64,000 nt of DNA from Sphingobacterium oryzagri (GCF_028736175.1 NZ_CP117880.1:3038001-3102000); one strand, 5' to 3'; numbered from the stretch's first letter, positions 24,915 through 37,748 are shown. Notes: generated by a model not told the origin, from the sequence alone. Numbers and translations are program-made.

Positions 24915-26261
24915 TTATTTCAGATAAGGCACCGGATCGACCAGCCGAAAGCGAACATCTTTGACGGCGCCATCGCGCTCTAAACTCAGCCGAACGATAT
25001 CACCTTCTTGCGATTGCAATCGTGCCATAATTTTAGCCAGCGTTAAGCCGCCTACGGATGTGCCATTGATCGTCAACAGCCTGTCTCCCACCTGGACACC
25101 GGCCACAGCAGCGGGCGCATCTTTTCGCAAACCAGCTACGCGGTAGCTATCGCGCAAGACAAAACTGTATTGCAGATCGTTTCCACCGACTTCGATCCGC
25201 ACACCTTGGTTTTCACTATGCCATGCCGTCGGATCTTTCGTTCGCTTCGGCAACTTGACGATTTCTTTGCTCCAGATCATCCCATCGTGCTTGACATCCA
25301 TCCCGGCCATATTCAATTGGAATGGTTTAGCAAACAATTTGTTTTTCCGTAGATACAGCAGCCCGCGTCGGTAATCCAGCAGTAAGTCAAACCGTTGTAA
25401 GACTTGGCTTCCTACCGATCCGATCCGCCCTTTAGACAGCTTGCTCATAAATACAGCGTTGGCATCGGGATACGCCACAATAGGATAATCCAGCCGATAA
25501 TCACCCATGGTGACCGCTTTTACCCGATTGCGCTTGCCATGAATCTCACCGTTGAAACCACGACCAATATATTCTTCTACAAATGGTCGGTGTACTTCAA
25601 ACGATGGCATCAAAAAAGAAAAAAGCATCAGCGGATCGGTGTTGCCCATATCAAGTAAAAACTTGCCATCAACCAGCTTATCGTGGCTATTGATGCTCGC
25701 CATGATGTACGGTCGCTCGTTAACAATCTCTAGCGGTAAGGGCGTAAACTTTCGTACATCTTTTGCGTAATCATAGCCTATCGGGTAAAGCGTCATTTGC
25801 TTACGCAGATAATCCATACGAATGACAAAACTTTGAAAAAACCGAGAACCGAGAATACCGTTTATCGCCACGCCGACATCTGTCGAGATTTCTAGTGCAG
25901 CAGCCTGAATGACAAACAGCCAATGCAAGGAATCGACAGCTACACCACCTACATCAACAATATTATCTTTAGATAATATTCCTTCTATACCGTCATCCAG
26001 TCCGATACCCTGAAATTTCACCTTGTTTTTATTGTGCAAGTATACCGAGTCTGGCGCCTGTGCGAAAAGAATGGTCTCTTTCACACCGGTATCAAGAAGA
26101 AAAGAAAAAGCTATTCCATTGATTGTGAGCGGCACAAGCACGACATGGTTCACCAGCTCAAACTTTAAGGTTACAGGTTTGTTCTCTTTAAGTCTAAAGA
26201 TACCCTGGCCATATAATGAATATGGAGTGCATAGCCATAGGAGGTAAAAGTACCATTTCAT
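24915..26261 (-). CDS. Secreted retropepsin-like aspartyl protease with PDZ domain
   Basis: The 448-residue product has a signal peptide (MKWYFYLLWLCTPYSLYGQG). Two aspartyl-protease-like lobes follow, with FSFLLDTGVKETILF (about residue 55) and GKFLLDMGNTDPLMLF (about 205). The C-terminal PDZ domain (about 360-440) reads AGVQVGDRLLTINGTSVGGL. The first lobe has DTG; the second has DMG, so its catalytic Asp is present in variant form. It probably cleaves or binds proteins in the periplasm. Its target is unknown. Confidence 0.85.
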   Translation of the reverse strand: MKWYFYLLWLCTPYSLYGQGIFRLKENKPVTLKFELVNHVVLVPLTINGIAFSFLLDTGVKETILFAQAPDSVYLHNKNKVKFQGIGLDDGIEGILSKDNIVDVGGVAVDSLHWLFVIQAAALEISTDVGVAINGILGSRFFQSFVIRMDYLRKQMTLYPIGYDYAKDVRKFTPLPLEIVNERPYIMASINSHDKLVDGKFLLDMGNTDPLMLFSFLMPSFEVHRPFVEEYIGRGFNGEIHGKRNRVKAVTMGDYRLDYPIVAYPDANAVFMSKLSKGRIGSVGSQVLQRFDLLLDYRRGLLYLRKNKLFAKPFQLNMAGMDVKHDGMIWSKEIVKLPKRTKDPTAWHSENQGVRIEVGGNDLQYSFVLRDSYRVAGLRKDAPAAVAGVQVGDRLLTINGTSVGGLTLAKIMARLQSQEGDIVRLSLERDGAVKDVRFRLVDPVPYLK

Positions 26262-26343
26262 TTATAACCGGTGTATAGACGAATTTAGCAATAAAATATA
26301 GATAATTCACAAACTTGTTTATTTAAAGAAACTCCTCATTTTG

Positions 26344-26351
26344 TATATTTG
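26344..26351 (+). promoter_or_regulatory. Bacteroidota -7 box for L,D-transpeptidase gene
   Basis: TATATTTG fits TAnnTTTG, 36 bases upstream of the ATG. A good -33 TTTG at standard spacing is not evident. Confidence 0.45.
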
Positions 26352-26387
26352 GTAAAATGAGCTTTCAAAAAGTAATCGTAATCCTAC

Positions 26388-27428
26388 ATGAAATTATACC
26401 TTAAGTTGATCGTACTTAGCTGCTGTCTAGCAGCCATTTCTTGCAATCAAAACAAAAATGACAAACAAGCAGCAGCAGACCCCGCGGAGCAACGCCGGCA
26501 GGATTCGTTAGAAACGATAAAGAAAGCCGAAGAGGAAGCTAAAAAGAAACCAAAAACGGCAGAAGACATTAAGCTTTCTAAAGAATTAAGCTTTGAAAAG
26601 CATACGTTAGAAGATACTTACCCCTATAAGGACACGACGCGTGCTTTTCAACTGGATAAAATAAAAGAGCGACTTGCTTTGGTTGAAAATTTCCAGCGGG
26701 CGCCAGCAACCTATGCGATTTTACAAAACCATAAAAATAAAAACAAAGAAGCGCCACTGGTTAAGAACTATCATCGGAATGAATACACCCGCATATCCGA
26801 TTCGTTGGGCAATGAACGCTACCAATCGGCGCCACTGTATGCTATCGGCGAAACAAAAACACCAAGCATTTACGGCCGTGATGGCAGCCTGGTTAAACTT
26901 CGTAGCAGCGATACGCTGGATATGGTGCAAGTAGAAGGTGTTTCTTTTGAAGGCACCTGGGAAGCACCTAAGCGCTACGTAAAAAACATCGGCGATTCGG
27001 TCACCTTTCATCACGTGGTTTTCGTGGATGTTACCAACCAGAATATCATGACAGTAGAACGCACGGGCGACTGTGAATGGGCTATCAGAAGTATGAATCC
27101 GGCAACAACAGGACGACACAAACCACCGTATGCACAAGAAACGCCTACAGGCTTGTATGTTGTGCAGGAAAAGAAAACGAAGATGTATTATTACAAAGAC
27201 GGTACAACCTCGATCGAAGGGTACGCGCCATACGCCAGTCGTTTTACCAACGGTGCTTATGTGCACGGTGTCCCGGTCAATAATCCAAAAGGCGCCATCA
27301 TAGAATACAGCTGGTCATTAGGCACCACACCCAGATCCCATATGTGCGTACGCAACGCGTCTTCGCACGCCAAGTTTGTGTTTGATTGGGCAAAGACATA
27401 CAACGCTTTAGTGATCGTCATAGAATGA
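26388..27428 (+). CDS. L,D-transpeptidase lipoprotein (YkuD domain)
   Basis: The 346-residue product has a signal peptide ending in a lipobox (AAISCNQ). A Lys/Glu-rich coiled stretch (about 25-75) and an N-terminal spacer lead to a YkuD domain near the C-terminus. YVHGVPV..SLGTTPRSHMCVRN gives the His, Ser and catalytic Cys of the HGx..SxGC(I/V)R motif. It cross-links peptidoglycan by 3-3 bonds or attaches proteins to it, in the periplasm. A second YkuD-type protein gene follows 66 bases later in the same direction. Confidence 0.88.
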   Translation: MKLYLKLIVLSCCLAAISCNQNKNDKQAAADPAEQRRQDSLETIKKAEEEAKKKPKTAEDIKLSKELSFEKHTLEDTYPYKDTTRAFQLDKIKERLALVENFQRAPATYAILQNHKNKNKEAPLVKNYHRNEYTRISDSLGNERYQSAPLYAIGETKTPSIYGRDGSLVKLRSSDTLDMVQVEGVSFEGTWEAPKRYVKNIGDSVTFHHVVFVDVTNQNIMTVERTGDCEWAIRSMNPATTGRHKPPYAQETPTGLYVVQEKKTKMYYYKDGTTSIEGYAPYASRFTNGAYVHGVPVNNPKGAIIEYSWSLGTTPRSHMCVRNASSHAKFVFDWAKTYNALVIVIE

Positions 27429-27468
27429 TATTTACATTTTTTTAACACTTTAGTTAAAATTTTATTAG

Positions 27469-27476
27469 TAGTTTTG
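27469..27476 (+). promoter_or_regulatory. Bacteroidota -7 box before second transpeptidase gene
   Basis: TAGTTTTG fits TAnnTTTG, 24 bases before ATG 27501. It suggests that the second gene can be transcribed separately. Confidence 0.5.
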
Positions 27477-27500
27477 CACTTGAATTAAAGATTTGTGTGT

Positions 27501-28268
27501 ATGCGTAGTTTATTTTTTGTATTGTTGACGGGGTTGTTTGTGAGTTATATACCAGCCACGCTTTCCGAAGATTTTAAATCAAGTTCAGCCAAACCTATTT
27601 CAGCGAAATCAGAAGAGACGAAGTCAGCCAGCCAGCTTCTTTACGAGAAGATGAAGCTAGGCGCGATATTGAAGTTTGAAGCATTTAGTCAAGCGTTTGA
27701 AGGCTACAATGTTTTGCATCCTAGAAAAGGCGATATCCTGACGGTCATTGATTTTACGTTGCCTTCTACTGAAAAACGGATGGTGGTGTTGGATATGAAA
27801 CACGAGAAAGTTTTGTTTCATACCATTGTTTCCCACGGTAGAAATTCAGGCGAAAAATACGCCAAGTCGTTTTCAAACAAACATGGCTCCTACCAAAGTT
27901 CATTGGGTTTTTATGAAACACAAAACACCTATCAGGGTGGCAATGGTTACTCGTTGGTGTTAAACGGCTTAGAAAAAGGCATTAATGACCAGGCAAAAGC
28001 GCGTGCAGTCGTAGTGCACGGCGCAGATTACTGTAGCGAATCAATCATCAAAGCGACTGGACGTCTAGGCAGAAGCTACGGTTGCCCTGCCCTACCACGT
28101 GCATTGGCCAAACCGATCATCAACACCATTAAAGATGGTACGTTGCTTTTCATTTACGCCGAAAACGAAGATTATATGGCGAATACAAAAGTACTCGCAC
28201 CATTGGCAAAAAGAGGTTTGCTTGCTCAACATGACGAAATAACCTCAGCAGAGGAACAACTAAATTAG
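27501..28268 (+). CDS. Murein L,D-transpeptidase (YkuD_2 family)
   Basis: ATG 27501 gives 255 residues; a GTG two codons upstream is possible. After the signal peptide (cleavage near PATLS), the catalytic YkuD_2 domain shows VVHGADYCSESI and GRLGRSYGCPALPRA, in which the His and the Cys of GCPAL form the active site. It acts in the periplasm on peptidoglycan. It is preceded by a -7 box and ends in a strong terminator. Confidence 0.88.
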   Translation: MRSLFFVLLTGLFVSYIPATLSEDFKSSSAKPISAKSEETKSASQLLYEKMKLGAILKFEAFSQAFEGYNVLHPRKGDILTVIDFTLPSTEKRMVVLDMKHEKVLFHTIVSHGRNSGEKYAKSFSNKHGSYQSSLGFYETQNTYQGGNGYSLVLNGLEKGINDQAKARAVVVHGADYCSESIIKATGRLGRSYGCPALPRALAKPIINTIKDGTLLFIYAENEDYMANTKVLAPLAKRGLLAQHDEITSAEEQLN

Positions 28269-28371
28269 TTTTGCGTAAGCATCTGCGGTATTGTTGAGAT
28301 AAGAAAGGCTCAGCTCTGCACTTTTAGTAGCAGACAATTCGGATAGACTTATTCAAATTATATCAAAATAC

Positions 28372-28423
28372 GTTGACAAACTTTCAAGATATTCATGCTC
28401 TTGGAAGGTTGTCAACTTTTTTT
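28372..28423 (+). terminator. Terminator after second L,D-transpeptidase gene
   Basis: GTTGACAAACTTTCAAGA pairs with TCTTGGAAGGTTGTCAAC in a long stem (one mismatch region) and is followed by seven T bases. Confidence 0.85.
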
Positions 28424-28531
28424 ACAGCACTTACCAATTTCAACGCTTCATCATCTGCTTCCCTGCCGTTGTATATTATCAGCTAGGATTAGCGCGCGTA
28501 ATACATGATACAGCAAACGCTTAGCAGAAAC

Positions 28532-28819
28532 TCATCGGGATTTTTTTAGCTTTCCCATAAAATCCCGGAATGGACCATGAAAATCGCTGAATAATTCGTT
28601 ATCCCGATTTTTCAGCAAAACCTCGCTAAAGAGCTTCAGCCCGATCATAAACTCTATATTGTCTTTTGCATCGGAAAACCGATCGCTATCTTTAGTTTTT
28701 TCGATAAGTTGAAAAATATCATCGTGATTTTCAAACTCAAATTCTATTTGACCTGCTGCGGGATTGCCCTCTTTATCGCTAACCGCCTCTAGTTTAAGGC
28801 TGTATTTATATCGCTTCAT
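28532..28819 (-). CDS. DUF3861 family protein
   Basis: The 95-residue product shows the DUF3861 pattern: KRYKYSLKLEAVSDKEGN, IEFEFENHDDIFQLIEK and MIGLKLFSEVLLKNRDNELFSDFHGPFRDFMGKLK. Function is unknown. It is a cytoplasmic protein in a single-gene unit between two terminators. Confidence 0.78.
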   Translation of the reverse strand: MKRYKYSLKLEAVSDKEGNPAAGQIEFEFENHDDIFQLIEKTKDSDRFSDAKDNIEFMIGLKLFSEVLLKNRDNELFSDFHGPFRDFMGKLKKSR

Positions 28820-29007
28820 GATTAACTTTTGTTTACAGTGAACGTTAATTTACAGCAAAAATTTTGCCAGCCTAGCTACTTGGAAGCCTCCAATTTACAC
28901 GATTTATCGCTTTATTAACGCATACGATATGCGCTGTCATGGAAAATAAGCAGTAAGAAATATCCCGGCAAAAATCATTACCAAAGCATTCATAGTTCCA
29001 GCAATAA

Positions 29008-29045
29008 AAAAGCGCGCAGCGCATATAAAATGCCGCTACGCGCTT
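29008..29045 (-). terminator. Terminator after icd
   Basis: On the minus strand AAAGCGCG-AGCG pairs with CGCT-CGCGCTTT (with a one-base offset), followed by six T bases. It sits 36 bases after the icd stop. Confidence 0.75.
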
Positions 29046-29080
29046 TGCGAAATGATTATTTGTGCTTGTGATCTTGCTAA

Positions 29081-31300
<2,220 letters not shown>

Positions 31301-31397
31301 CTATTGAAATGCTATTAATTTTCGATGAACATTGCGTAGACCCGCAACCTGCAAAGCCTACCTTTTTAAATTCGCCTAAAGATAAGCATTTGAAAAT

Positions 31398-31431
31398 AAA
31401 ATCGCCATAATTACACGCACAATGGCGATTT
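31398..31431 (-). terminator. Terminator after oxidoreductase pair
   Basis: AAATCGCCAT and ATGGCGATTT form a 10-bp stem; on the minus strand it is followed by TTTATTTTC. It is placed after the gene at 31499. Confidence 0.7.
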
Positions 31432-31498
31432 TGAACTATACTTTGTCATGCCTGAATTAGTCAAGAATCCGACAATAAATCACGATAGAATCAACAAG

Positions 31499-32137
31499 CT
31501 ATTTTTTCAGGTATTCCTCTGCGGTGAGCGTGCGCACGCCGGGTTGAGTCGTGTTGGTTTCTGCGATCAATACCTCCGCGAGTTTTTCCGTACTCGTGCC
31601 TGCGTAGCGTTTAAAAAGTCCGATACTATTGAAAAAACCTAACACTTTGCCCGCGATTACCTCGCCCATTCGGTTTGAACCCGGCCGGAGGATCAAGCTG
31701 GGTTGTACAATACTTAATTGATTAAAATGAAGGGCTTTTACCTCCATCTCTAGCGTACCTTTCATTTTATTATAGAAAATAGCGGAGTTAGGGTCAACGC
31801 CAATAGCAGACAACAGGATAAAGTGGCGCACTTCATGTTCCTGACAAAGTTGCGCAAACAGCAGCTGATAATCGTGATCTACACGCCATTGCGCCTCTTT
31901 GCTTCCCGCATCTTTCAACGTCGTGCCCAAACAGGAGAAGGCCACATCACCATAAATATGGGCAGCATAAGCTTCCAGCTTTTCAAAATCTACCTGAATC
32001 TCCGACAGTTTAGGGTGCGGCGAGAAGCTTTTGCGTCGCACAAAGGCAACCACTTCTGTAAACCGATCATCTACCAGTAACTGTTTAACGACTTCTTTTC
32101 CCGTTGCGCCTGTCGCGCCAATAACAAGTGCTCTCAT
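31499..32137 (-). CDS. NAD(P)-binding short-chain protein (HTATIP2-like)
   Basis: The 212-residue product has a Rossmann start MRALVIGATGATGKEVVKQLL and the motifs VAFSCLGTTLKDAGSKEAQ and FILLSAIGVDPNSAIFYNKMKG, whose Ser/Tyr/Lys arrangement is typical of the TIP30/HTATIP2-like atypical SDR group. The product may bind NADPH. It follows the ferredoxin-reductase-like gene by 2 bases, so the two are co-translated. The substrate is unknown. Confidence 0.83.
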   Translation of the reverse strand: MRALVIGATGATGKEVVKQLLVDDRFTEVVAFVRRKSFSPHPKLSEIQVDFEKLEAYAAHIYGDVAFSCLGTTLKDAGSKEAQWRVDHDYQLLFAQLCQEHEVRHFILLSAIGVDPNSAIFYNKMKGTLEMEVKALHFNQLSIVQPSLILRPGSNRMGEVIAGKVLGFFNSIGLFKRYAGTSTEKLAEVLIAETNTTQPGVRTLTAEEYLKK

Positions 32138-32139
32138 GT

Positions 32140-33183
32140 TTAAAGCACATCAATGACCGTGCCTTCTTCCAGCGGATGAGCGACGCAAATTAAACAACGG
32201 CCATTTTCTACTTCTCTGTCGGTTAGCACCTCATTATAATCCATCCGTACACTGCCCGAAACGCACTGTGATATGCAGGTGCTACACATACCCGATTTAC
32301 ACGAATAGGGCAATTTTATGCGCTGCTCCAGCCCCACATCAAGCACGGTTTTATTGTAAGGAATTGTTAAAGGGTACGCTTGTCCTTGAAAACGCAACAC
32401 GACGTTATAAGCAGTCGTATCGACCTCTTCTTCTTCCCGCTCGTCATCGTCTTCCTCCTCTTCTGGAAAATGAAATGTTTCTTTACGAATATCGTGATCG
32501 GGCACCCCCAGACCAAGGAGGGTAAAACGCACCAAATCCATATAAAATACGGGGCCGCAGGTGAAGAATAGAGCTTCACTTTCTGCAAGTCGGTGCTGCT
32601 GCACGATACGCAATAAATATTCCCGGTTTAAACGGGCATTTAATAAATTTTTTGTGTTGGAAAAAATCCAAACAATCTCCAGACGATCTGGAAATTGCGC
32701 TTGCCAGGCGTGCAGTTCGTTAAAAAATAACGTGCGCTCTGGCGAACCATTGCTGTACACCAACACCACCTTACTCTTTGTTTCCGCCATCAAGGCCGTC
32801 TTCAACATGGCGTACAACGGCGTAACGCCCACACCTGCCGCAAACAGGAAAATGGTGCGCAAACGCTCCGGCGCCGGCTCGTAGAAAAATAAACCTTGCG
32901 GCTCAAGCACCTCCACAACATCGCCCACGCGCGATTTATGATGCAACAGTCGCGATATTTCGCCATTATCTACACGCTTTACAGTGATCGCAAGCGGTTC
33001 GTTTACGTGTGGCGAACTACTAAAAGAGTAGGATCGGCGAACTTCACGCTCGCCAAAGGTAAACGAAAGCGTCAAAAATTGTCCTGCTTTGGGCTTCGGA
33101 TAGCTTCCCGATAAATCGTTAAAAATTAGGGTTACATTCTCATTGGGCTGGTGAATAATCTCTGCAATCTCAAATTTGTACAT
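32140..33183 (-). CDS. Ferredoxin-NADP reductase/2Fe-2S flavoprotein (PaaE-like)
   Basis: The 347-residue product has an FAD-binding domain (RRSYSFSSSP), an NAD(P)-binding domain (FLFAAGVGVTPLYAML) and a C-terminal plant-type 2Fe-2S ferredoxin domain with CKSGMCSTC and CLICVA. Between them lies an acidic stretch (EEEEDDDEREEEE). It passes electrons from NADPH to a partner oxygenase or similar enzyme. No phenylacetate or hydroxylase genes are nearby, so the partner is unknown. Confidence 0.9.
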   Translation of the reverse strand: MYKFEIAEIIHQPNENVTLIFNDLSGSYPKPKAGQFLTLSFTFGEREVRRSYSFSSSPHVNEPLAITVKRVDNGEISRLLHHKSRVGDVVEVLEPQGLFFYEPAPERLRTIFLFAAGVGVTPLYAMLKTALMAETKSKVVLVYSNGSPERTLFFNELHAWQAQFPDRLEIVWIFSNTKNLLNARLNREYLLRIVQQHRLAESEALFFTCGPVFYMDLVRFTLLGLGVPDHDIRKETFHFPEEEEDDDEREEEEVDTTAYNVVLRFQGQAYPLTIPYNKTVLDVGLEQRIKLPYSCKSGMCSTCISQCVSGSVRMDYNEVLTDREVENGRCLICVAHPLEEGTVIDVL

Positions 33184-33240
33184 GACATAAAAATAAGTTA
33201 ATTATCAAGAATAGGCAAATCAATGAAATTTATAGGCCAT

Positions 33241-33272
33241 AAAAAAATCCTGACAGCTTGCGCTGCCAGGAT
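33241..33272 (-). terminator. Terminator after infB
   Basis: On the minus strand ATCCTGGCAGC and GCTGTCAGGAT pair around GCAA and are followed by seven T bases. It ends the rimP-nusA-infB unit. Confidence 0.85.
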
Positions 33273-33296
33273 GGTATGTGTAGTCGTGAAACTCGA

Positions 33297-36200
33297 TTAG
33301 AGTTTACGTTTAACTTCGACTTGTTCGTATGCTTCGACAATATCACCAACCTGGATATCGTTGAAACGATCGATATTCAAACCACATTCGTAGCCTTGTG
33401 CCACCTCTTTAACGTCATCTTTGAAACGTTTCAAGGAAGCCAGTTTACCAGTATGGATAACGACACCTTCACGAATCACGCGGATATCATTATTTCTGTT
33501 GATCTTACCTTCCAACACCATACAACCGGCGATGGTACCCACTTTAGAAATTTTGAAAGTCTCGCGAATCTGTACTTCCGCAACGATTTTCTCTTCAAAT
33601 TTCGGTGCCAACATGCCTTCCATCGCTGATTTCAATTCATCAATTGCATCGTAGATGATCGAGTACAAGCGAATATCAATTTGCTCCTGCTCGGCCAATT
33701 TACGCGACCCTTGCGTAGGACGTACCTGGAAACCAATAATGATCGCATCAGATGCCGAAGCCAACAAGACGTCAGATTCCGAAATCGCACCAACCGACTT
33801 GTGAATAATGTTCACCTGGATTTCGTCTGTAGACAGCTTCAACAAGGAGTCAGAAAGTGCCTCGATGGATCCATCCACGTCACCTTTAACGATAACATTA
33901 AGTTCTTTAAAGTTACCAATTGCAAGACGACGACCAATCTCATCCAAAGTAATGTGTTTCGTAGCGCGCATACCTTGCTCACGCTGCAATTGCAAACGTT
34001 TATTTGCCACTTGGCGAGCTTCGGATTCACTTTCCAACACATATAAGCGATCTCCCGCTGTTGGCGCACCGGACATACCGAGGATCTGTACCGGAATAGA
34101 AGGACCAGCCTCTTTCACGCGCTCACCACGCTCGTTGGTCAATGCTTTTACTTTACCAGAGTGTGAACCCGCTAAGATCGCATCACCAACACGTAAAGTA
34201 CCACCTTGTACCAATACCGTAGTTACAATACCACGTCCTTTATCTAATGCAGCCTCAATAACCGAACCTACGGCACGTTTTTTCGGATCTGCTTTTAATT
34301 CTAATAATTCAGCCTCAAGCAACACTTTTTCCAACAACAACTCGACATTTTCACCCGTTTTTGCTGAAATTTCCTGCGCCTGGTATTTACCACCCCAGTC
34401 TTCGACCAAGATATTCATCGCCGAAAGTTGTTCACGAATACGATCCGCATTTGCACCTGGCTTATCCACTTTTGTGAAAGCAAAAACAATCGGCGAACCA
34501 GCCGCCTGTGCGTGGTTAATAGCCTCGCGTGTTTGTGGCATCACGGCATCGTCCGCTGCAATCACAATGATAACGATATCCGTAACCTTGGCACCACGCG
34601 CACGCATCGCCGTAAAGGCTTCGTGACCTGGTGTATCCAGGAACGTAATTTTACGTCCGTCGTCTAACTTCACGGCATACGCACCAATGTGCTGCGTAAT
34701 ACCACCGGCCTCACCTTTCGTTACGTTTGCTTTACGAATATAATCCAGCAACGAAGTCTTACCATGGTCAACGTGACCCATCACCGTAACGATTGGCGCA
34801 CGATCGATCAAGTTTGCTTCGTCATCCGCTTCTTCAAGCTCGGTAACTTCCTCGTCTTCCGGTTTAATAAATTCTATTTTGTAACCAAACTCATCCGCTA
34901 CGATCGCCAATGTTTCCGCATCCAAACGTTGGTTAATAGATACAAACATACCTAAGCTCATACATGTCGAAATGACCTGTGTAACCTGTGTATCCATTAA
35001 ATTTGCCAACTCATTAGCCGTAACAAACTCCGTTACGCGCAAGATTTTGGATTGTGCTGCTTCTTCCATTGCAGCCTCTTCTGCCGATAAGGCTATATCA
35101 TCACGTTTCTGTCTACGTAATTTCGCACGTTGTGCAAACTTACCCGACTTACCTGCACCACTTAAACGCGCAAGTGTTGCTTTGATTTGGTCTTGGATTT
35201 CTTTTTCTGAAGGTTCCTCCTTCGGCGTATCCGCCGGACGGCCTTTCCCTCGATTGTCATGACGGTTGTTGTGTGGCTGTCCGCCTCCGCGGTTGAAACC
35301 ACCACCGGCACCGCCCTGGCGATTGTTGTGTTGCCCAACACCACCACGGTTGAAACCACCACCGCCACCTTGACGATTGTTATTCGTGTTATTGTTATTT
35401 CCAGTACCCGCATTCCGGTTATCCCCTGTTGGACGTTGTCCATCATTGGCATTTGGATTGACCGGTGTATTTGGATTTTTGTTGGAACGCTTGCGCTTGC
35501 GCTTGTTATCGTTATGCGCTGCATTCGACGAGGAAGCAACAGGCTTACGTTCAACAGGCAATTGAATCTTTCCAACGACCTTCGGACCGGCAAGCGTTTC
35601 TGATCGTGCTCTGATAACGCCACTTTGTGGTTGTTCAGCAGGAGCGGCAGGAGGTGTCGCATCGCCTTGTTGGGGCGCTTTGGTTTCTGTAATTTCTTTA
35701 TTCATGTCGGCCTTAGGCTCGGTTTTAACTTCTTCTTTTGGCGCTACCTTAGGCTCTACCACAGCCGGCGCCGGCGCAACTTCTTTCTTCACCTCCGGTT
35801 CTTTTGTCGGAGCTTCCGCTTTTGGCTCTTCAACTACAGGTTTTACCTCTTCTTTTTTCTCCTCCTGTTGCACAGGTTTCGTTTCCTTTTCAACCACAGG
35901 CGCTGCTTCTACAGCTGCAGCGGCCACTTCTTCCTTAGGTTCTACCTTTTTGGATTTGCCTCTATTTAAACTATCCAGATCGATCTTGCCAACAACCTTC
36001 AGGTGTCCGCTACCCTCTTCCTTCTTTGCGCTATCTTCAACGGGAGCTGCCTTTACTGGCGGCTCTACCGCGGCCGTCGTCGTTTTAACTACGGTCTCTT
36101 GCGTATCTGTTGTATTATCTTGAAAGTCTTCCTTAGCATCAGTAGGATTCACAGCACCCGTTCCAGCAGTCGACTCATCACGACGAATTTTGCCAATAAC

Positions 36201-36401
36201 AATTTGTTTTGCTTCGTCTTTTACGATTTTGTCTCCTTGAAATTCTTTGAGAAGAACCCCGTACATATCCGGCGATAACTTCGTGCTCGGCTTTGAATCA
36301 ACATCAAATCCTCTCTTCACCAAGAAATCGACAGCAGTACCTATCCCAATATTCAGTTCTTTTGCTGCCTTTAGCAAGTTTATGCTTTTTCCTTCTATCA
36401 T
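33297..36401 (-). CDS. infB: Translation initiation factor IF-2
   Basis: The 1034-residue product has an IF2_N helix at the start, then a very long low-complexity region (about 60-390) rich in Pro, Glu, Lys, Ala, Asn and Gly ([15 protein letters not shown]). A second IF2_N domain and the GTPase domain with [23 protein letters not shown] and FTKVDKP follow, then the C-terminal beta-barrel domains. It brings fMet-tRNA to the 30S subunit. It is co-transcribed with nusA and rimP, but a strong hairpin lies in the 107-base gap after nusA. Confidence 0.97.
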   Translation of the reverse strand: MIEGKSINLLKAAKELNIGIGTAVDFLVKRGFDVDSKPSTKLSPDMYGVLLKEFQGDKIVKDEAKQIVIGKIRRDESTAGTGAVNPTDAKEDFQDNTTDTQETVVKTTTAAVEPPVKAAPVEDSAKKEEGSGHLKVVGKIDLDSLNRGKSKKVEPKEEVAAAAVEAAPVVEKETKPVQQEEKKEEVKPVVEEPKAEAPTKEPEVKKEVAPAPAVVEPKVAPKEEVKTEPKADMNKEITETKAPQQGDATPPAAPAEQPQSGVIRARSETLAGPKVVGKIQLPVERKPVASSSNAAHNDNKRKRKRSNKNPNTPVNPNANDGQRPTGDNRNAGTGNNNNTNNNRQGGGGGFNRGGVGQHNNRQGGAGGGFNRGGGQPHNNRHDNRGKGRPADTPKEEPSEKEIQDQIKATLARLSGAGKSGKFAQRAKLRRQKRDDIALSAEEAAMEEAAQSKILRVTEFVTANELANLMDTQVTQVISTCMSLGMFVSINQRLDAETLAIVADEFGYKIEFIKPEDEEVTELEEADDEANLIDRAPIVTVMGHVDHGKTSLLDYIRKANVTKGEAGGITQHIGAYAVKLDDGRKITFLDTPGHEAFTAMRARGAKVTDIVIIVIAADDAVMPQTREAINHAQAAGSPIVFAFTKVDKPGANADRIREQLSAMNILVEDWGGKYQAQEISAKTGENVELLLEKVLLEAELLELKADPKKRAVGSVIEAALDKGRGIVTTVLVQGGTLRVGDAILAGSHSGKVKALTNERGERVKEAGPSIPVQILGMSGAPTAGDRLYVLESESEARQVANKRLQLQREQGMRATKHITLDEIGRRLAIGNFKELNVIVKGDVDGSIEALSDSLLKLSTDEIQVNIIHKSVGAISESDVLLASASDAIIIGFQVRPTQGSRKLAEQEQIDIRLYSIIYDAIDELKSAMEGMLAPKFEEKIVAEVQIRETFKISKVGTIAGCMVLEGKINRNNDIRVIREGVVIHTGKLASLKRFKDDVKEVAQGYECGLNIDRFNDIQVGDIVEAYEQVEVKRKL

Positions 36402-36451
36402 CTATTTATTTACCTTCTAATATTTAGTATTACAAAAATATGCTTTTTTAC

Positions 36452-36490
36452 ACTGAAAAAACAATTTCACGCGAATTGTTTTTTCAGTGC
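36452..36490 (-). terminator. Long perfect hairpin between nusA and infB
   Basis: CACTGAAAAAACAATT (36452-36467) and AATTGTTTTTTCAGTG (36475-36490) form a perfect 16-bp stem with a 7-base loop. It could be a partial terminator, an attenuator or a processing site in the rimP-nusA-infB mRNA. Confidence 0.65.
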
Positions 36491-36508
36491 GCTGTAGGGC
36501 TGTAAGTC

Positions 36509-37747
36509 CTATTCAAACTCAGCCTGAAGGATACGAACAATTTCTTGCACGGTATCTTCTTCTAAGTCGGTACGTCTAACCAGCTCTTCGTGGGTTAATG
36601 ATAGCACCGATTTGGCGGTATCTAATCCCACACGTTTTAATTCGTCGATAATCCAGCTATCGATTTCATCTGCGAATTCTTCGATATCCACATCCTCCTC
36701 GACTTCATCATTCTCGCGGTAAACGTCAATCTCATAGCCACTCAATTTTCCAGCCAATTTAATATTATGACCACCACGACCGATCGCTAAGGACACTTGA
36801 TCTGGCTTCAGGTATACTGCAGCCGCCTTGTTATCTTCGTCAATTTTGATGGAAGATATACGCGCCGGACTTAATGCCCGTGTAATGTATAGCGAATGGT
36901 TGGACGTAAAGTTAATCACGTCAATATTCTCATTGCGCAATTCGCGAACGATACCGTGAATACGGGAACCTTTCATACCCACACATGCTCCAACAGGATC
37001 TATACGATCATCGTAAGACTCCACCGCTACTTTAGCACGCTCACCCGGCTCACGAACAATTTTCTTGATCGTAATTAATCCGTCAAAAATCTCTGGCACC
37101 TCTAATTCAAACAAACGCTGTAAAAATTCGGGAGCCGTACGCGAGATAATGATTTTTGGATTACTGTTCATCATATCCACCTTCGATACTACTGCGCGAA
37201 TGCTATCACCCTTTTTAAAGTAATCGGCTGGAATTTGCTCTGTTTTCGGCAAGATCAATTCGTTTCCATCCTCGTCGAGTACCAAAATCTCCTTTTTCCA
37301 GATTTGGTAAACCTCGCCGATCACCAATTCGCCTTCACGATCTTTATACTTTTTGAAGACCTCGTCTTTTTCTAATTCTAAAATTTTAGACACCAAGGTC
37401 TGGCGTGCCGCCAAAATAGCCCGCCGACCAAAGCTTTCCAATGTAATTTGCTCGATGTAATCATCACCAACTTCCAAATCCGGATCATGTTGGTGTGCTT
37501 CTTTTAGCTCAATCTCCAAGTCGTCATCTTCCGAAAAGCCATCGTCCATAACCGTCCGGGTTCTCCAAATTTCCAAATCCCCATTATCCGGGTTCACGAT
37601 AACGTCGACATTTTCATCCGTACCGAAACGCTTACGGATCATACTGCGAAAAACTTCTTCTAAAACCGTGATGACGGTCGGACGATCGATATTTTTAAAA
37701 TCCTTAAACTCTTGGAAGGAGTCGATCAAATTGATATTGCTGCTCAT
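36509..37747 (-). CDS. nusA: Transcription termination/antitermination factor NusA
   Basis: The 412-residue product has a NusA N-terminal domain (LIDSFQEFKDFKNIDRPTVITVLEEVF), an S1 domain (about 130-200), and KH1/KH2 domains with RIHGIVRELRNENIDVINF and KPDQVSLAIGRGGHNIKLA. It ends with a short acidic/helix-hairpin segment. It binds RNA polymerase and nascent RNA. It starts 1 base after the rimP stop, so it is translationally coupled. Confidence 0.96.
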   Translation of the reverse strand: MSSNINLIDSFQEFKDFKNIDRPTVITVLEEVFRSMIRKRFGTDENVDVIVNPDNGDLEIWRTRTVMDDGFSEDDDLEIELKEAHQHDPDLEVGDDYIEQITLESFGRRAILAARQTLVSKILELEKDEVFKKYKDREGELVIGEVYQIWKKEILVLDEDGNELILPKTEQIPADYFKKGDSIRAVVSKVDMMNSNPKIIISRTAPEFLQRLFELEVPEIFDGLITIKKIVREPGERAKVAVESYDDRIDPVGACVGMKGSRIHGIVRELRNENIDVINFTSNHSLYITRALSPARISSIKIDEDNKAAAVYLKPDQVSLAIGRGGHNIKLAGKLSGYEIDVYRENDEVEEDVDIEEFADEIDSWIIDELKRVGLDTAKSVLSLTHEELVRRTDLEEDTVQEIVRILQAEFE

Positions 37748-37748
37748 T

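Noticed and set aside
34972..36278. Long plus-strand ORFs antisense to infB
   Set aside because: They arise from low-complexity codons of the IF-2 N-terminal region on the opposite strand; infB is unambiguous.
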